Shown here one piece after another: positions 25,025-34,984 of a DNA stretch of 64,000 nucleotides. Location: NCBI GenBank assembly GCA_900099715.1, contig FMTG01000005.1, positions 20,046-84,045 on the forward strand. Reading direction: 5' to 3'. The stretch's first letter is position 1. The number at the start of each line of letters is the position of its first letter. The stretch comes from Ruminococcaceae bacterium YRB3002. GTDB taxonomy: Bacteria > Bacillota > Clostridia > Saccharofermentanales > Saccharofermentanaceae. The notes beneath the pieces were generated by a model. That model saw nothing but the letters and a program-made list of their open reading frames with translations. It did not search any database and was not told the origin of the DNA. The position numbers were made by a program, and so were the translations under genes.

Positions 25025-27061
25025 TTATACTTCTTCTCTCTTTCTTGCCTTAAGTGCAAGGACTGCACCGCCGGTCATCAGCAATGTTGCAGCTGCGAGA
25101 ACGGCAGGACCTGCATATTCGCCTGTTTGAGGTGATGCCGGATCAGCTTTCTTTACAGTAAACTTGGCTTCGATCTCAGGAGCATCATCAAAGACAAATT
25201 TGATAGTATGATTTCCCAGATCCAGCTTGTTGAGGTATTCAACCTTAAGTTTAACGATAACGCTTCCGTCAAGGATCTCGCAGTCTTCATCATTCACTGC
25301 TGTGTTATCTACAAGAACACCCAGGAAGTGGTTTATGGTTGTATTGTTGCTTGCATTTCGAGATGCCTTAACGACTAAGACTTCATTACTTCCCTTTGTC
25401 CAGACATATGAATCCTTATCAAAGGAGTACGCAACAGCCTTGATCTCGAAGTCCGCTGTGACTTCGTTACCGTTGTAGTTATCTGTCTCCTGAATGGAAG
25501 CCTTTACAGTGTACTTTCCTTCAGCGGTGGGAACGGAATCAGTATAAGTGGAATCTTCTGCTCCCTGTTCCTTGTAGAAGTAACTTACCTTACCGTTTCC
25601 GGTATTACCGGTAACTGCAGGGTCATTAGGAGATTCGCCAAAGACCCAGCTGTCAATAGTTACTGTAGGATTGATATCAGCTTTCGCGATCTCATAATCT
25701 ACATATGCGATCTTATTATTCACGTTAATGGAAGCTCTGTATGTACCGGGAACATCAGGTGCGGTATTGCTCGGACCATAATCTGTGCTGCCGGTTCCTG
25801 CATATTCAATATCCGCATCGGAAACAGCAAGTCCTGTTGCCGCATCGAATGCATCTATTCCTGTCAGTGTAGCTTCTGCATCACCATCGCCATTATAGAC
25901 AGTAAGTGTGGGGGCATTGATCGTAATCGTTACCTTATTGTTCTCGAGGTCACAGTTCTTCTTAGTACACAAAGCAGTAAGTTCTGCTCCCTCAGCGGAA
26001 TATGTAAAAGAATGGAAATGCTTAGACCCATATGAGAAGATATTGCCCATCAAAGCCTTTGTGGCTGCTTCACTGGTAGAATAATAATCTGCATAATTGA
26101 AATCGGACATCACAACAACTAATCCGTCTCCAATCTTCTTCTCCAACATACATATCCAGTTCTCAGTATTCTTGACAACCCATACTGCATCAGGATCTGT
26201 TGACGTTATTCTTCCAATGTACTTTGTCTTGAATAGCCCGGTAAGTCCATCCGTCAATTCCGGTTCGGCATCTGTATTAAATATCATCTCATTACTGTCT
26301 GCTCCACCGGATATTGTGAAATCAAATCCCATAGCGCTTCCAAGCATTTTGAGGGTTTTATTACCCGGACCGGAATAATCGTCATCATAAGTGCCCCATT
26401 CGCCATTCAGGATAAGACGTCCGCCAGCCTCAACAAAGCCCTTGAGAGCATCAGCTGATCCAATAAGATTCTGTCCATCTGTGGAATTATAATATGTCTT
26501 GGTAGGAGTCATGTATACAACTTCGACTCCTTCAAGAGATGTTGAAGTAATAGAACCACCAGTCTGTGTTACAACAGTTACACCACTGATTGAATTGAAG
26601 GCGCTCTTAACCGCTTCAATTACTGGCTCAGACCACTGATCCTGATTACTTGCAATCCAGATCAGCACCTTGTTGTTGCCTGATGTTCTCGGCACATCCA
26701 CAGTGCCTGCTTCTGTTGTCTCTGGCTCTTCTGCAGGTTCTTCGTCAACAGCTTCTTCAGAAGTCTCTTCTGTTACGTCCTCATCAACATTCTCATCGAC
26801 AGGAACATCCTCATCGTCAGTATCTTCATCAATGACTTCTTCGTCGTCATCAATTATGTCCTCATCAGCTGCATCTTCATCAACTGCCGGGATCTCCTCA
26901 TCTTTGTCTTCCTCAACCACCTCTGCCTGCTCAACCTCGGCATCAGCAACATCCTCGATTATCTCATCATCTGCAAAAGCAAGATACGAGAACGAGGACA
27001 TTACAAGCCCGGCCGTAAGCAAAACTGACAGAAACTTCTTTGTCCTGCTACTACGAAGCAT
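25025..27061 (-). CDS. Paralogous SPQTG surface protein with additional beta domains
   Basis: 678 residues with the same plan as its downstream neighbour: near-identical signal peptide, Asp/Glu stalk (about residues 32-120), GATase-like domain (VLIWIASNQDQW, FVEAGGRLILNGEWG, VVVMSDFNYAD), an extra MBG-like repeat region (YTVKASIQETDNYNG), and the SPQTGEYAGP anchor with an RKREEV end. The first ~45 and last ~35 codons are almost the same in both genes while the middle differs, indicating duplication and divergence. The ribosome site is GGGGAGG, 7 bp from the ATG. Upstream AT-rich stretches are also similar, so both may be co-regulated. Confidence 0.83.
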   Translation of the reverse strand: MLRSSRTKKFLSVLLTAGLVMSSFSYLAFADDEIIEDVADAEVEQAEVVEEDKDEEIPAVDEDAADEDIIDDDEEVIDEDTDDEDVPVDENVDEDVTEETSEEAVDEEPAEEPETTEAGTVDVPRTSGNNKVLIWIASNQDQWSEPVIEAVKSAFNSISGVTVVTQTGGSITSTSLEGVEVVYMTPTKTYYNSTDGQNLIGSADALKGFVEAGGRLILNGEWGTYDDDYSGPGNKTLKMLGSAMGFDFTISGGADSNEMIFNTDAEPELTDGLTGLFKTKYIGRITSTDPDAVWVVKNTENWICMLEKKIGDGLVVVMSDFNYADYYSTSEAATKALMGNIFSYGSKHFHSFTYSAEGAELTALCTKKNCDLENNKVTITINAPTLTVYNGDGDAEATLTGIDAFDAATGLAVSDADIEYAGTGSTDYGPSNTAPDVPGTYRASINVNNKIAYVDYEIAKADINPTVTIDSWVFGESPNDPAVTGNTGNGKVSYFYKEQGAEDSTYTDSVPTAEGKYTVKASIQETDNYNGNEVTADFEIKAVAYSFDKDSYVWTKGSNEVLVVKASRNASNNTTINHFLGVLVDNTAVNDEDCEILDGSVIVKLKVEYLNKLDLGNHTIKFVFDDAPEIEAKFTVKKADPASPQTGEYAGPAVLAAATLLMTGGAVLALKARKREEV

Positions 27062-27181
27062 ATATAGACCTCCCCATTATAGATAATGGTCTTATTTTAC
27101 AAAAATATTACTTATCAATATACTGACACTTTATTGAATTTAAGCACTATGATTTATGACAAAAGGACAAAGGCCGAAGGC

Positions 27182-28669
27182 TCAAAGTCCGTTCACAAGC
27201 TCCTTATACAGGTCTCCTCTGTGCTCGAAATGCCTGAAATGATCATAAGAAGTACCCACGTTGGACATGATGACCACTTCCCCGCTCTTTGCCAGTGACC
27301 GTGCCTTATCAACAGCCTCTTTCATTCTTGAAAGTGCAGCCTCTCTCGTATCGGGCAGTTCATAAACTTCATCCCCGCCTTCGATCACGAACACTTCAAA
27401 TTTACGGCCGTCAGCTTCTTTATCAAGTATCTGCCTGATCAGCTCTGCATTGGAGCCATATATTACGATACGGTCAGCAAACTTAAGTATCGCATCGCCA
27501 AGACCTTCATAGACACACTGCTTGTCCTTGCCTCCGCACAGGAGAACTCCGTGCATCCCGCGCTCTGACAGAGCATTCATCGTATTGATCGTCCTGTTGG
27601 GAGAAGTATCTATCGATGAATTATACCAGCGCACGCCATCCAGTTCTCTGACAAACTCTATCCTGTGCTGAACGCCCTTGAATGACTTAGCCACAGCGAC
27701 CACATCATCGGCAGAGACAAGATCAGACGTCAGCGCTATTGCCGCCAGATAATTCTGGACATTATGGTAACCGGGCACAAGGATATCATTTCTGTGGATT
27801 ATCCTCGTAATGCCTGATGGCTTCTGGATGCAGAGATAACCTTCCTCATCAAGGAAAGCGATGTCAGCATTCTTATAGTTCTCGCGAAGCGTCACACATG
27901 TATCACCTGAGAAGTAAGACACCCGTCCCCTCGCGCTGTTCCGCAGATCGTATGTAAGGTCGTTCATCGCATTAAGCACGAGCTTTCCCGTCGCCCCCTG
28001 CGTCGCGAAAATATTCTTCTTGGCACTGATATACTCCGCATAATCATAGTGAAAATCAAGATGATTCGGTGTGATATTAGTTACGATAGCATTATCTACG
28101 CTGCGCTTCATCCCCAGAAGCTGGAATGATGACAGTTCAAGTATAACTTTATCTTCTGGTGTGATATTCGCTATCTGATCCAGCAGCGGTGTGCCGATAT
28201 TACCGCCAAGATAACAGTTATATCCTGCAGTCTTCAGGATCTCATAAACGATCGTCGTAGTTGTTGTCTTGCCGTCTGAACCAGTGATTCCGAATGTCTC
28301 GGCAGGACAAAGATCAAGGAAAAGCTCCATCTCCGTTGTAAGTATCGCGCCTTTACGCCTCTGAGTCTCAAGAGCATCAACAGTGAACCTCATCTTCGGA
28401 GTCTTGAACACGATATCAAAAGTCTCATCTCTCAGCGGCTTCAGATAATCTCCGCCAAGAGACCATGTAACCTTTATATTGTCAGCCTTGAACTCTGAGA
28501 CTGTAGAAGCGATCGACGGCTCGCTCTCATCGTGGGAATCAAATGCAGTGATGTCGGCTCCAAGACCTGCCAGCCACCTTATGAGCGGCTTATTGGAAAT
28601 TCCTACGCCTACAACGGCCGCCCTTCGTCCCTTTATATATTTGCAGAACTTCTTATACTTATTATTCAA
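27182..28669 (-). CDS. murD: UDP-N-acetylmuramoyl-L-alanine--D-glutamate ligase
   Basis: Cytoplasmic ATP-dependent ligase of peptidoglycan precursor synthesis, adding D-Glu to UDP-MurNAc-Ala. The ATP loop FGITGSDGKTTTTT is at about residues 126-139, ITPNHLDFHYDYAEY in the middle carries the Mur-family histidine, and YNSSIDTSPNRTINTM lies in the C-terminal half. Length 495 is slightly above average. Its start overlaps the preceding ABC transporter gene by 8 bp. It ends the long minus-strand run that begins at the kinase gene; a weak hairpin overlaps its stop. Confidence 0.94.
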   Translation of the reverse strand: MNNKYKKFCKYIKGRRAAVVGVGISNKPLIRWLAGLGADITAFDSHDESEPSIASTVSEFKADNIKVTWSLGGDYLKPLRDETFDIVFKTPKMRFTVDALETQRRKGAILTTEMELFLDLCPAETFGITGSDGKTTTTTIVYEILKTAGYNCYLGGNIGTPLLDQIANITPEDKVILELSSFQLLGMKRSVDNAIVTNITPNHLDFHYDYAEYISAKKNIFATQGATGKLVLNAMNDLTYDLRNSARGRVSYFSGDTCVTLRENYKNADIAFLDEEGYLCIQKPSGITRIIHRNDILVPGYHNVQNYLAAIALTSDLVSADDVVAVAKSFKGVQHRIEFVRELDGVRWYNSSIDTSPNRTINTMNALSERGMHGVLLCGGKDKQCVYEGLGDAILKFADRIVIYGSNAELIRQILDKEADGRKFEVFVIEGGDEVYELPDTREAALSRMKEAVDKARSLAKSGEVVIMSNVGTSYDHFRHFEHRGDLYKELVNGL

Positions 28670-30410
28670 CGCCTAATCCTCCATATGCTTCATATAATCT
28701 GGAGTAGAATCCGCCGCTCTTTATGAGTTCCTCATGCGGTCCGATCTCCGATATCTGACCTTTGTCGATAACAATTATCTTATCACAATCTATTATCGTT
28801 GACAGACGATGGGCGATAATTATGCCCGTACGGCCTGCCAGCACTTCCTTGACAGCCTTCTGTATCTTAACTTCCGTCAGAATATCCACCGAGGAAGTTG
28901 CCTCGTCGAGTATGATGACCTCGGGATCGTAAGCCATGATCCGGGTAATACTGAGAAGCTGTTTCTGACCTTCAGAGATATCATCCCTGTCGCTGTCGAC
29001 GGATTCATCATACCTGGCAGGCAGATTGTCGATGAAGGAAGCGGCACCGGTTCTGCGGGCCGCTTCATACGCTTTATCGTCATCCAAATCTGGTCTGCCG
29101 TACTTGATGTTCTCCATTACGGTTCCATTCTTAAACCAGTTATCCTGTGCCACGAGGCCAATAATGCTGCGAAGTTCTCTGCGCGGGATCTTATAGATAT
29201 CCACATCATTTATAAGAATCTCACCCGAATCCACATGATAATACCTCAGAAGCAGGTTGATAACTGTGGATTTGCCGCCGCCGGTGGGACCGACGATCGC
29301 GGCTTTCTGGCCGGGTTCGATAACAAATGACACATCCTTGAGGACAGGCTTTCCCGGTACATATGAGAATGTCACATGCCGGAACTCAATCCGTATATTA
29401 TCAGGATCCTTTATGACAGCAGAACCATTATCCTGTTCAGCCTCTATCTCTTTCTCATCAACGAACGCGAATATCCTGTCAAGACAGGCAAAGCTGTCGG
29501 ACAGTTCCGTGAATACCGAAGACAGATCATTGAACGGTTTCATGAACTGATTGGCATACATCAGGAGCGAGCTCATTATGCCAACGGTCATATTGCCGTT
29601 GATGACTCCCAGTGCACCGATCAGCGCCACACCGGCATAAATAAGGGCGTTTACGAATCTTGTTGATGGATTCGTTATTGATGACAGGAACGTAGCCTTC
29701 GATGATGTCTTTCTGTAGTCCTCATTTATCCCGTCGAAAGCCTCCACCGTCCGGCCGCGCAGGTCATACACTTTACACTCCCTGAACCTGAAACAGGATT
29801 CACCGATGTATGAAGTCTGTCTGCTCCTGATCTCCGATGCTTTCCTGAATGACTTATACGTGCCCGAAGATATGAAGTAAGCTACGATAAAGGACACCGG
29901 TGTAAACAGGAGCACATACAATGCGATCTTCCAGTTCAGAACGAACATGATGACGAGAGTTACACCGATAGATACTATTCCTGAACCGAACTGGTTAAGG
30001 AATAGGATCATACCGTCCCCAACCGTCTCGCAGTCGTTGATGACAAGACTCTGTATATGTCCCGTCTCGCTTCTGTCTATGTAGGATATCGGGAGTTTAC
30101 GGATCTTTCCGTATGCCTCATTTTTGAGTCTGGTGATAACATCATAGGACAGTTTGTTATTGATCCTCAGCATGATAAACTGGCAGACTGCCCCTGCAAG
30201 AGCGATCCCTGCGATCAGAAGAACCTTATAAAGGACCGTACCGATGTTGGCTGAGACGTTATCATCTATAAGATCGATCGTCTTACCTGCATAATACGGG
30301 ATCAGCATCGACAGAGCTGCATAAGCACCCGCAAGAAGCATTGACAGTATTACGAGCCATGAAGATTTTCCAAGATATCCCAGAAGGCGCTTTACAGTCT
30401 TTGTCTTCAT
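28662..30410 (-). CDS. ABC exporter half-transporter, canonical catalytic site
   Basis: Half-transporter of 582 residues: six membrane helices (first ~310 residues), then ATPase with Walker A GPTGGGKSTV near residue 375, signature ISEGQKQ and Walker B VIILDEATSSVD with the catalytic glutamate. Paired with the overlapping upstream gene, whose Walker B ends in Asp, it fits a heterodimeric exporter with one degenerate site. The signature ISEGQ departs from LSGGQ, as in comparable heterodimers. Substrate unknown; linkage to murD, cardiolipin synthase and a stress-type triad suggests an envelope-related lipid or drug. Confidence 0.9.
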   Translation of the reverse strand: MKTKTVKRLLGYLGKSSWLVILSMLLAGAYAALSMLIPYYAGKTIDLIDDNVSANIGTVLYKVLLIAGIALAGAVCQFIMLRINNKLSYDVITRLKNEAYGKIRKLPISYIDRSETGHIQSLVINDCETVGDGMILFLNQFGSGIVSIGVTLVIMFVLNWKIALYVLLFTPVSFIVAYFISSGTYKSFRKASEIRSRQTSYIGESCFRFRECKVYDLRGRTVEAFDGINEDYRKTSSKATFLSSITNPSTRFVNALIYAGVALIGALGVINGNMTVGIMSSLLMYANQFMKPFNDLSSVFTELSDSFACLDRIFAFVDEKEIEAEQDNGSAVIKDPDNIRIEFRHVTFSYVPGKPVLKDVSFVIEPGQKAAIVGPTGGGKSTVINLLLRYYHVDSGEILINDVDIYKIPRRELRSIIGLVAQDNWFKNGTVMENIKYGRPDLDDDKAYEAARRTGAASFIDNLPARYDESVDSDRDDISEGQKQLLSITRIMAYDPEVIILDEATSSVDILTEVKIQKAVKEVLAGRTGIIIAHRLSTIIDCDKIIVIDKGQISEIGPHEELIKSGGFYSRLYEAYGGLGVE

Positions 30411-32125
30411 TCTGCACCAACCCCCTGAAGTTCACAGAGATGCCTGTAAGTCTCAGACTTCATGTACAGTTCATCATGCGGTGCAAAGTGAGTAATACGG
30501 CCATCTTCCAGGAGCATTATCCTGTTCAGATTCTTTACCGAATTGATCTTCTGGGAGATCATTATCACAGTGGGTTTGTTCTCCAGTGAAGCGAGATTTG
30601 ACAGGAATCTCTTCTCTGTTCCGGCATCAAGTGCTGAAGTCGAATCATCGAGGATTATAACACCCGGATGTCCTGCAAGACCACGCGCGATATTGATCCT
30701 CTGTTTCTGTCCTCCTGACAGTCCGGTTCCAAGAGCATAAACCTGATATTCAAGCCCTTCGCTTTTGGAAGCGATAAATTCATCACTGCACGATGTTTCA
30801 CAGGCAGAAGCAACCATATCCTCAGTTACATATTCACGGTCAAGCGCTACGTTATATCTGAGGCTTCCGGTAAACATACCTGCTTTCTGAATGCAGAAGG
30901 ACACTGACCGTGCACGTGAATCCTCGCTAAGATCCTGTATTGCCGTACCGTCGATCAGAACATCGCCTGATGATGGCTTAAGCACCCCGGCGGCAAGAGA
31001 TGCAAGTGTAGATTTGCCGGAACCTGTCTTACCGATTATCCCTATCATCTCACCCGGTCCGACCTCAAAGGATATGTCAGAAAGCGAATCATTGTTGGAA
31101 TCGGGATATCTGAAGTTCACATGATCGAAGACGACCCTGTGAGACATAGAGGGATTGTCTATTGTAACTGTGCCGCGGCTTTCGAGAGGTATATTGAAGA
31201 ACATGTCAACACGCCTGGCACATACTGCTGCACGGCTGACATTGATTATAAGATTGGCCAGTTTTATAAGCTCCACAAGTATCTGTGACATATAGTTATA
31301 TAACGCAACAACCTGTCCCTGTGTCAGATTGCCGTAAGACACGTTGACCGCACCGCGGTAGATCAGGAGGCAGATGCAGATATTGACAATGACAAATGTC
31401 AGCGGATTGAGAAGCGCAGATACGGAGCCTGTCTTTTTCTGAAGAGTTTGAAGGAAACTGCTCTTCTCCATGAATTCCTCACAGTCATCATTCTGACGGT
31501 TAAAACCGCGTATGACTTTCGAGCCTGCGATCCCGTTGGATGACTTGCTGACAAGCTGCTCCATAGCTTCCCTCGTCTTCACATTGAGAGGCAGCAGCAG
31601 TTTCAGATTGAGCGCGATGATAATACTCAGCACAATGAGCATTCCTGCAAATATCAGTGACATTCTGGGGCTCACTGTAAAGGCCATTATAGCTGCGCCT
31701 ATAACAATGAAAGGAGATCTCAGAAGGAGCCTCAATGTAAGATTGATACCGGAGGATATCTGATTGCAGTCTGAAGTAAGTCCCGTGATTATCCTGGAAG
31801 AGCCTGTCTTCTCGAAAGACTCCACTGAAAGCCCTTCTATATGCCTGAACAGATCTCCCCTGACAGCCGAAGTTACTCCGCCTGCTGCATAGGCCGCAAA
31901 GTACTGGGCCGTGATCGCACAACCGAACCCGACAACGGCAAAGACCACAAGAAGGATTATCCTTGTGGTCAGGTACTGAGTATCATTTTCAGCGATCCCC
32001 TTATCTATGATGCTTGCCACAACAAGCGGCACGATCAGTTCAAAGACTGCTTCCAGGAGTTTGAATAAAGGACTCAGTATTACCTCTTTGAGATAACGCC
32101 TGCAGTATGACAGAATCCGTCTCAA
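30407..32125 (-). CDS. ABC exporter half-transporter, degenerate Walker B
   Basis: Half-transporter of 572 residues with six N-terminal membrane helices, Walker A GIIGKTGSGKSTL near residue 365, signature LSGGQKQRINIARG and Walker B VIILDDSTSALD. The aspartate where catalytic glutamate is normally found marks it as the degenerate partner of a heterodimer with the downstream gene, with which it overlaps by 4 bp (ATGA). It overlaps the deaminase gene upstream by 4 bp. Confidence 0.9.
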   Translation of the reverse strand: MRRILSYCRRYLKEVILSPLFKLLEAVFELIVPLVVASIIDKGIAENDTQYLTTRIILLVVFAVVGFGCAITAQYFAAYAAGGVTSAVRGDLFRHIEGLSVESFEKTGSSRIITGLTSDCNQISSGINLTLRLLLRSPFIVIGAAIMAFTVSPRMSLIFAGMLIVLSIIIALNLKLLLPLNVKTREAMEQLVSKSSNGIAGSKVIRGFNRQNDDCEEFMEKSSFLQTLQKKTGSVSALLNPLTFVIVNICICLLIYRGAVNVSYGNLTQGQVVALYNYMSQILVELIKLANLIINVSRAAVCARRVDMFFNIPLESRGTVTIDNPSMSHRVVFDHVNFRYPDSNNDSLSDISFEVGPGEMIGIIGKTGSGKSTLASLAAGVLKPSSGDVLIDGTAIQDLSEDSRARSVSFCIQKAGMFTGSLRYNVALDREYVTEDMVASACETSCSDEFIASKSEGLEYQVYALGTGLSGGQKQRINIARGLAGHPGVIILDDSTSALDAGTEKRFLSNLASLENKPTVIMISQKINSVKNLNRIMLLEDGRITHFAPHDELYMKSETYRHLCELQGVGAE

Positions 32126-33384
32126 AGAAGCTCTCCCAGAAGCTTATTGGACATCCTGTCTGCCTCATCAAGATCAATAGTCTTATATTCACCATTCTCA
32201 TACAGGATCTTGCCTGCGATCATAGTCATCTTAACGATACCTGGATGACCGCTGAAAACGAGATTAGCGACGATATCGTTTACAGGATTCATCGTGGGAT
32301 TGCTCATATCGATCATGATGATATCGGCGTTCTTTCCTTCATCAAGAACATCACTGTCGGTAAGGCCCATACATAGAGCACCGCCGGTGGTTGCCGCCTT
32401 GAGTATCGTGAACGGATCGACAAAAGCACCGCCTTCCACCTTGAGATTAGGAAGACACGCTGCAAGGAACATCTCCCTGAAAATATTGAGTGAATTATTG
32501 CTTCCGGCACCATCCGTTCCCAATGCGATGTTCATTCCATTGTCGATGAAATCCTTGAATCCTGCCGCGCCTGATGCCAGTTTGAGATTGGAGCACGGAT
32601 TGAAAACTGACCACAGACCTCTATTCCTGAATATCTCCATATCCTCATCATCGAACCAGACACAGTGGAAACCGCCTCCGCCAAAGTCGTACATTCCCAT
32701 CTCACTGAGAAGCTTTACAGGAGACATGCCATATCTCTCCCTGCACCCGTCAACCTCTGCCTTCGTCTCTGAAATATGCACAAAAAGAGGAGCCTCGAAT
32801 TTGTGAACGATATCATTGATTATCTTCATGTTCTCCATCGAAGTGGTGTACTCCGCATGGAAGCCCAGCTTATATGAGATAAGATCTCCATAGTCATTAA
32901 ACCTGATAAATTCGTCCTCGAGCTTGTCTATACCGCCAAAATCATTAACGCTTCCGCAGAAAACATGCCTGATACCGGTATCAGTGGCACAACGCGCCTG
33001 TGCTTCTTTATTGAAATACATGTCAAAGCACGCAGTAATTCCACCAGCAAGATATTCGGCATAGCCGATCTTGCTGAGCCAGTAGATATGCTCATCCTTA
33101 AGCCTGGCTTCGATCGGGAAAATATGGTCGTAAAGCCAGTCATGAAGATTCGCACTGTCTGCAAGGGACCGCGCGAAAGTCATGGCGGTATGCGTATGAG
33201 CATTCTTAAAGCCCGGCATAAGGAGATTACCCTTACAGTCTATCTCCCTGTCGAAAGCTCTGTCCGAAGGCTTCCCCGCACCAATATACTCAATCGCAGA
33301 GCCATCAGTCCACAGTTCCCCTTCGGTTATCTCTTTATCCTTCATCGTAAGGATCCTGGCATTGTAGAATCTTATCCTGCTCAT
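32122..33384 (-). CDS. Amidohydrolase of the SAH/MTA deaminase (TRZ/ATZ) group
   Basis: Metal-dependent hydrolase of 420 residues. The metal ligands are visible: HTH in FKNAHTHTAMTFAR, His in LGFHAEYT, His in FVHISETKAE and Asp in LGTDGAGSNN. This pattern, with LADSANLHDWL, fits deaminases of S-adenosylhomocysteine, 5'-methylthioadenosine or adenosine; the substrate is not determinable by eye. It lies between cardiolipin synthase (21-bp gap) and the ABC exporter (4-bp overlap). Confidence 0.88.
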   Translation of the reverse strand: MSRIRFYNARILTMKDKEITEGELWTDGSAIEYIGAGKPSDRAFDREIDCKGNLLMPGFKNAHTHTAMTFARSLADSANLHDWLYDHIFPIEARLKDEHIYWLSKIGYAEYLAGGITACFDMYFNKEAQARCATDTGIRHVFCGSVNDFGGIDKLEDEFIRFNDYGDLISYKLGFHAEYTTSMENMKIINDIVHKFEAPLFVHISETKAEVDGCRERYGMSPVKLLSEMGMYDFGGGGFHCVWFDDEDMEIFRNRGLWSVFNPCSNLKLASGAAGFKDFIDNGMNIALGTDGAGSNNSLNIFREMFLAACLPNLKVEGGAFVDPFTILKAATTGGALCMGLTDSDVLDEGKNADIIMIDMSNPTMNPVNDIVANLVFSGHPGIVKMTMIAGKILYENGEYKTIDLDEADRMSNKLLGELL

Positions 33385-33405
33385 ATCTCATAAACCTCCT
33401 GTTTT

Positions 33406-34977
33406 TTAAAGCATAGGTGCCACAAGTCTCAGTATTGAACGTCCGACACGCATAAAGATATTCGGACGGGTGGAGAACTTTACAGTGACATCCTCGCATT
33501 CCAGCATCAGCTCATCAAACGAAACCTTGATATCAGGAATACAGTCCGTACCGAACATCAGTACCGCATCCTCAAAATGGTGGTACAACGACCTGAAATC
33601 CATATTTATCGTGCCGACCACAGCTACCTTGCCGTCAGAGATACACATTTTCGCGTGGACAAAGCCCGGCGTGTATTCATAGATCTTACAGCCTGCGGCG
33701 ATCAGTGACGAATAATAAGACTTGGTCAGTTTGTTGACAGTAACCTTATCGGGAATGCCCGGAGTAATGATACGCACATCAACACCGCGTTTGGATGCAA
33801 GGCTTATGGCACGCCTCATATTCTCGGAGATAACAAGATACGGCGTCGTAAACCAGCAGTAATTCTTGGAATTGTACAGGATATTGATGTATACATTCTC
33901 ACCCGTCAGTTCCTCATCAAGAGGACTGTCTCCGTAAGGCGCGATAAAACCGTTACCATGCCTCGGTGCTATCTCCTGATAGAACAGACTGAAATCAACA
34001 TCATGCGTGGAATCGTCGTACAGCTCCCACATGGTAAGGAACATTACCGTAAGGTTCTTGACGGCAGGGCCTTCCATCCTGATACCTGTGTCGTACCACT
34101 GGCCAAATGGGTGCGTGATATTAAAGTACTCATTAGCGATATTGAAGCCGCCTGTATAGCCGATCTCGCCGTCAACGACGCATATCTTCCTGTGGTCCCT
34201 GTTGTTCATGAACACATCGAGCATCGGACTCATAGGATTAAAGATACAGCACTTGATACCTTCACTCTCAAGCATTTTCTTGAAGTCAGAGTTTACGAAG
34301 ACAAAAGATCCGATGTCATCATAGATCACACGCACATCAACACCGGCGGCCGCCTTGGCCTTGAGGCACTCATGGAGCGGCTCGAAAGCCTCTTTATTCT
34401 CAATGGCGTGATATTCCATAAACACGTATGACCGGGCTTTGCTGATATCTTCGATCATAGCCTGATAACAGTCATTTGCATTGCTGTAATACCTGGTATC
34501 AGTATCTGTATAGAACGGATACAGAGCATAATCCTTGAGATACTTAAACATCGTGAATTCGTGAGGGGCCAATTTCTCGAACTTCTCACTTGTATCCTCA
34601 TCCTGTTTAAGATTCTCCATCATAAAGTTGTCGGCATTACGTATCTTCTTCTTCATCACATGCATAGCAGGCGAATAATGGAACAGAAGATACAGGACAA
34701 TGCCCACGACCGGGAATGCCATGATAATGATCACCCAGATCAGCTTGATATCATTGGCATGATCCTTGGCATTGAGACCGATTACGAAGATAAAGCCCAA
34801 TGCATACATAAAGTACATCATCAGCGGCAGCTTCGTGAAAAGAAATACAAAACCGAAGAGAAGCAGAGCTACCTGAAGTACAAGAAGTGTTGCAACGATA
34901 ATGATCCTGCCGACACTGTTCTTGATGGCGAATTTACGCTCAACGGTCCTTCTTGTCTTCCTGATGGCCCGGCTCAT
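33406..34977 (-). CDS. cls: Cardiolipin synthase
   Basis: Membrane enzyme of 523 residues joining two phosphatidylglycerols into cardiolipin. Two N-terminal membrane helices (about 25-75) precede two phospholipase D HKD motifs: NNRDHRKICVVDGEIGYTGG and FVHAKMCISDGKVAVVGTIN. Domain order and length are standard. It follows the M18 peptidase gene by 7 bp. Confidence 0.95.
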   Translation of the reverse strand: MSRAIRKTRRTVERKFAIKNSVGRIIIVATLLVLQVALLLFGFVFLFTKLPLMMYFMYALGFIFVIGLNAKDHANDIKLIWVIIIMAFPVVGIVLYLLFHYSPAMHVMKKKIRNADNFMMENLKQDEDTSEKFEKLAPHEFTMFKYLKDYALYPFYTDTDTRYYSNANDCYQAMIEDISKARSYVFMEYHAIENKEAFEPLHECLKAKAAAGVDVRVIYDDIGSFVFVNSDFKKMLESEGIKCCIFNPMSPMLDVFMNNRDHRKICVVDGEIGYTGGFNIANEYFNITHPFGQWYDTGIRMEGPAVKNLTVMFLTMWELYDDSTHDVDFSLFYQEIAPRHGNGFIAPYGDSPLDEELTGENVYINILYNSKNYCWFTTPYLVISENMRRAISLASKRGVDVRIITPGIPDKVTVNKLTKSYYSSLIAAGCKIYEYTPGFVHAKMCISDGKVAVVGTINMDFRSLYHHFEDAVLMFGTDCIPDIKVSFDELMLECEDVTVKFSTRPNIFMRVGRSILRLVAPML

Positions 34978-34984
34978 GATCGCC

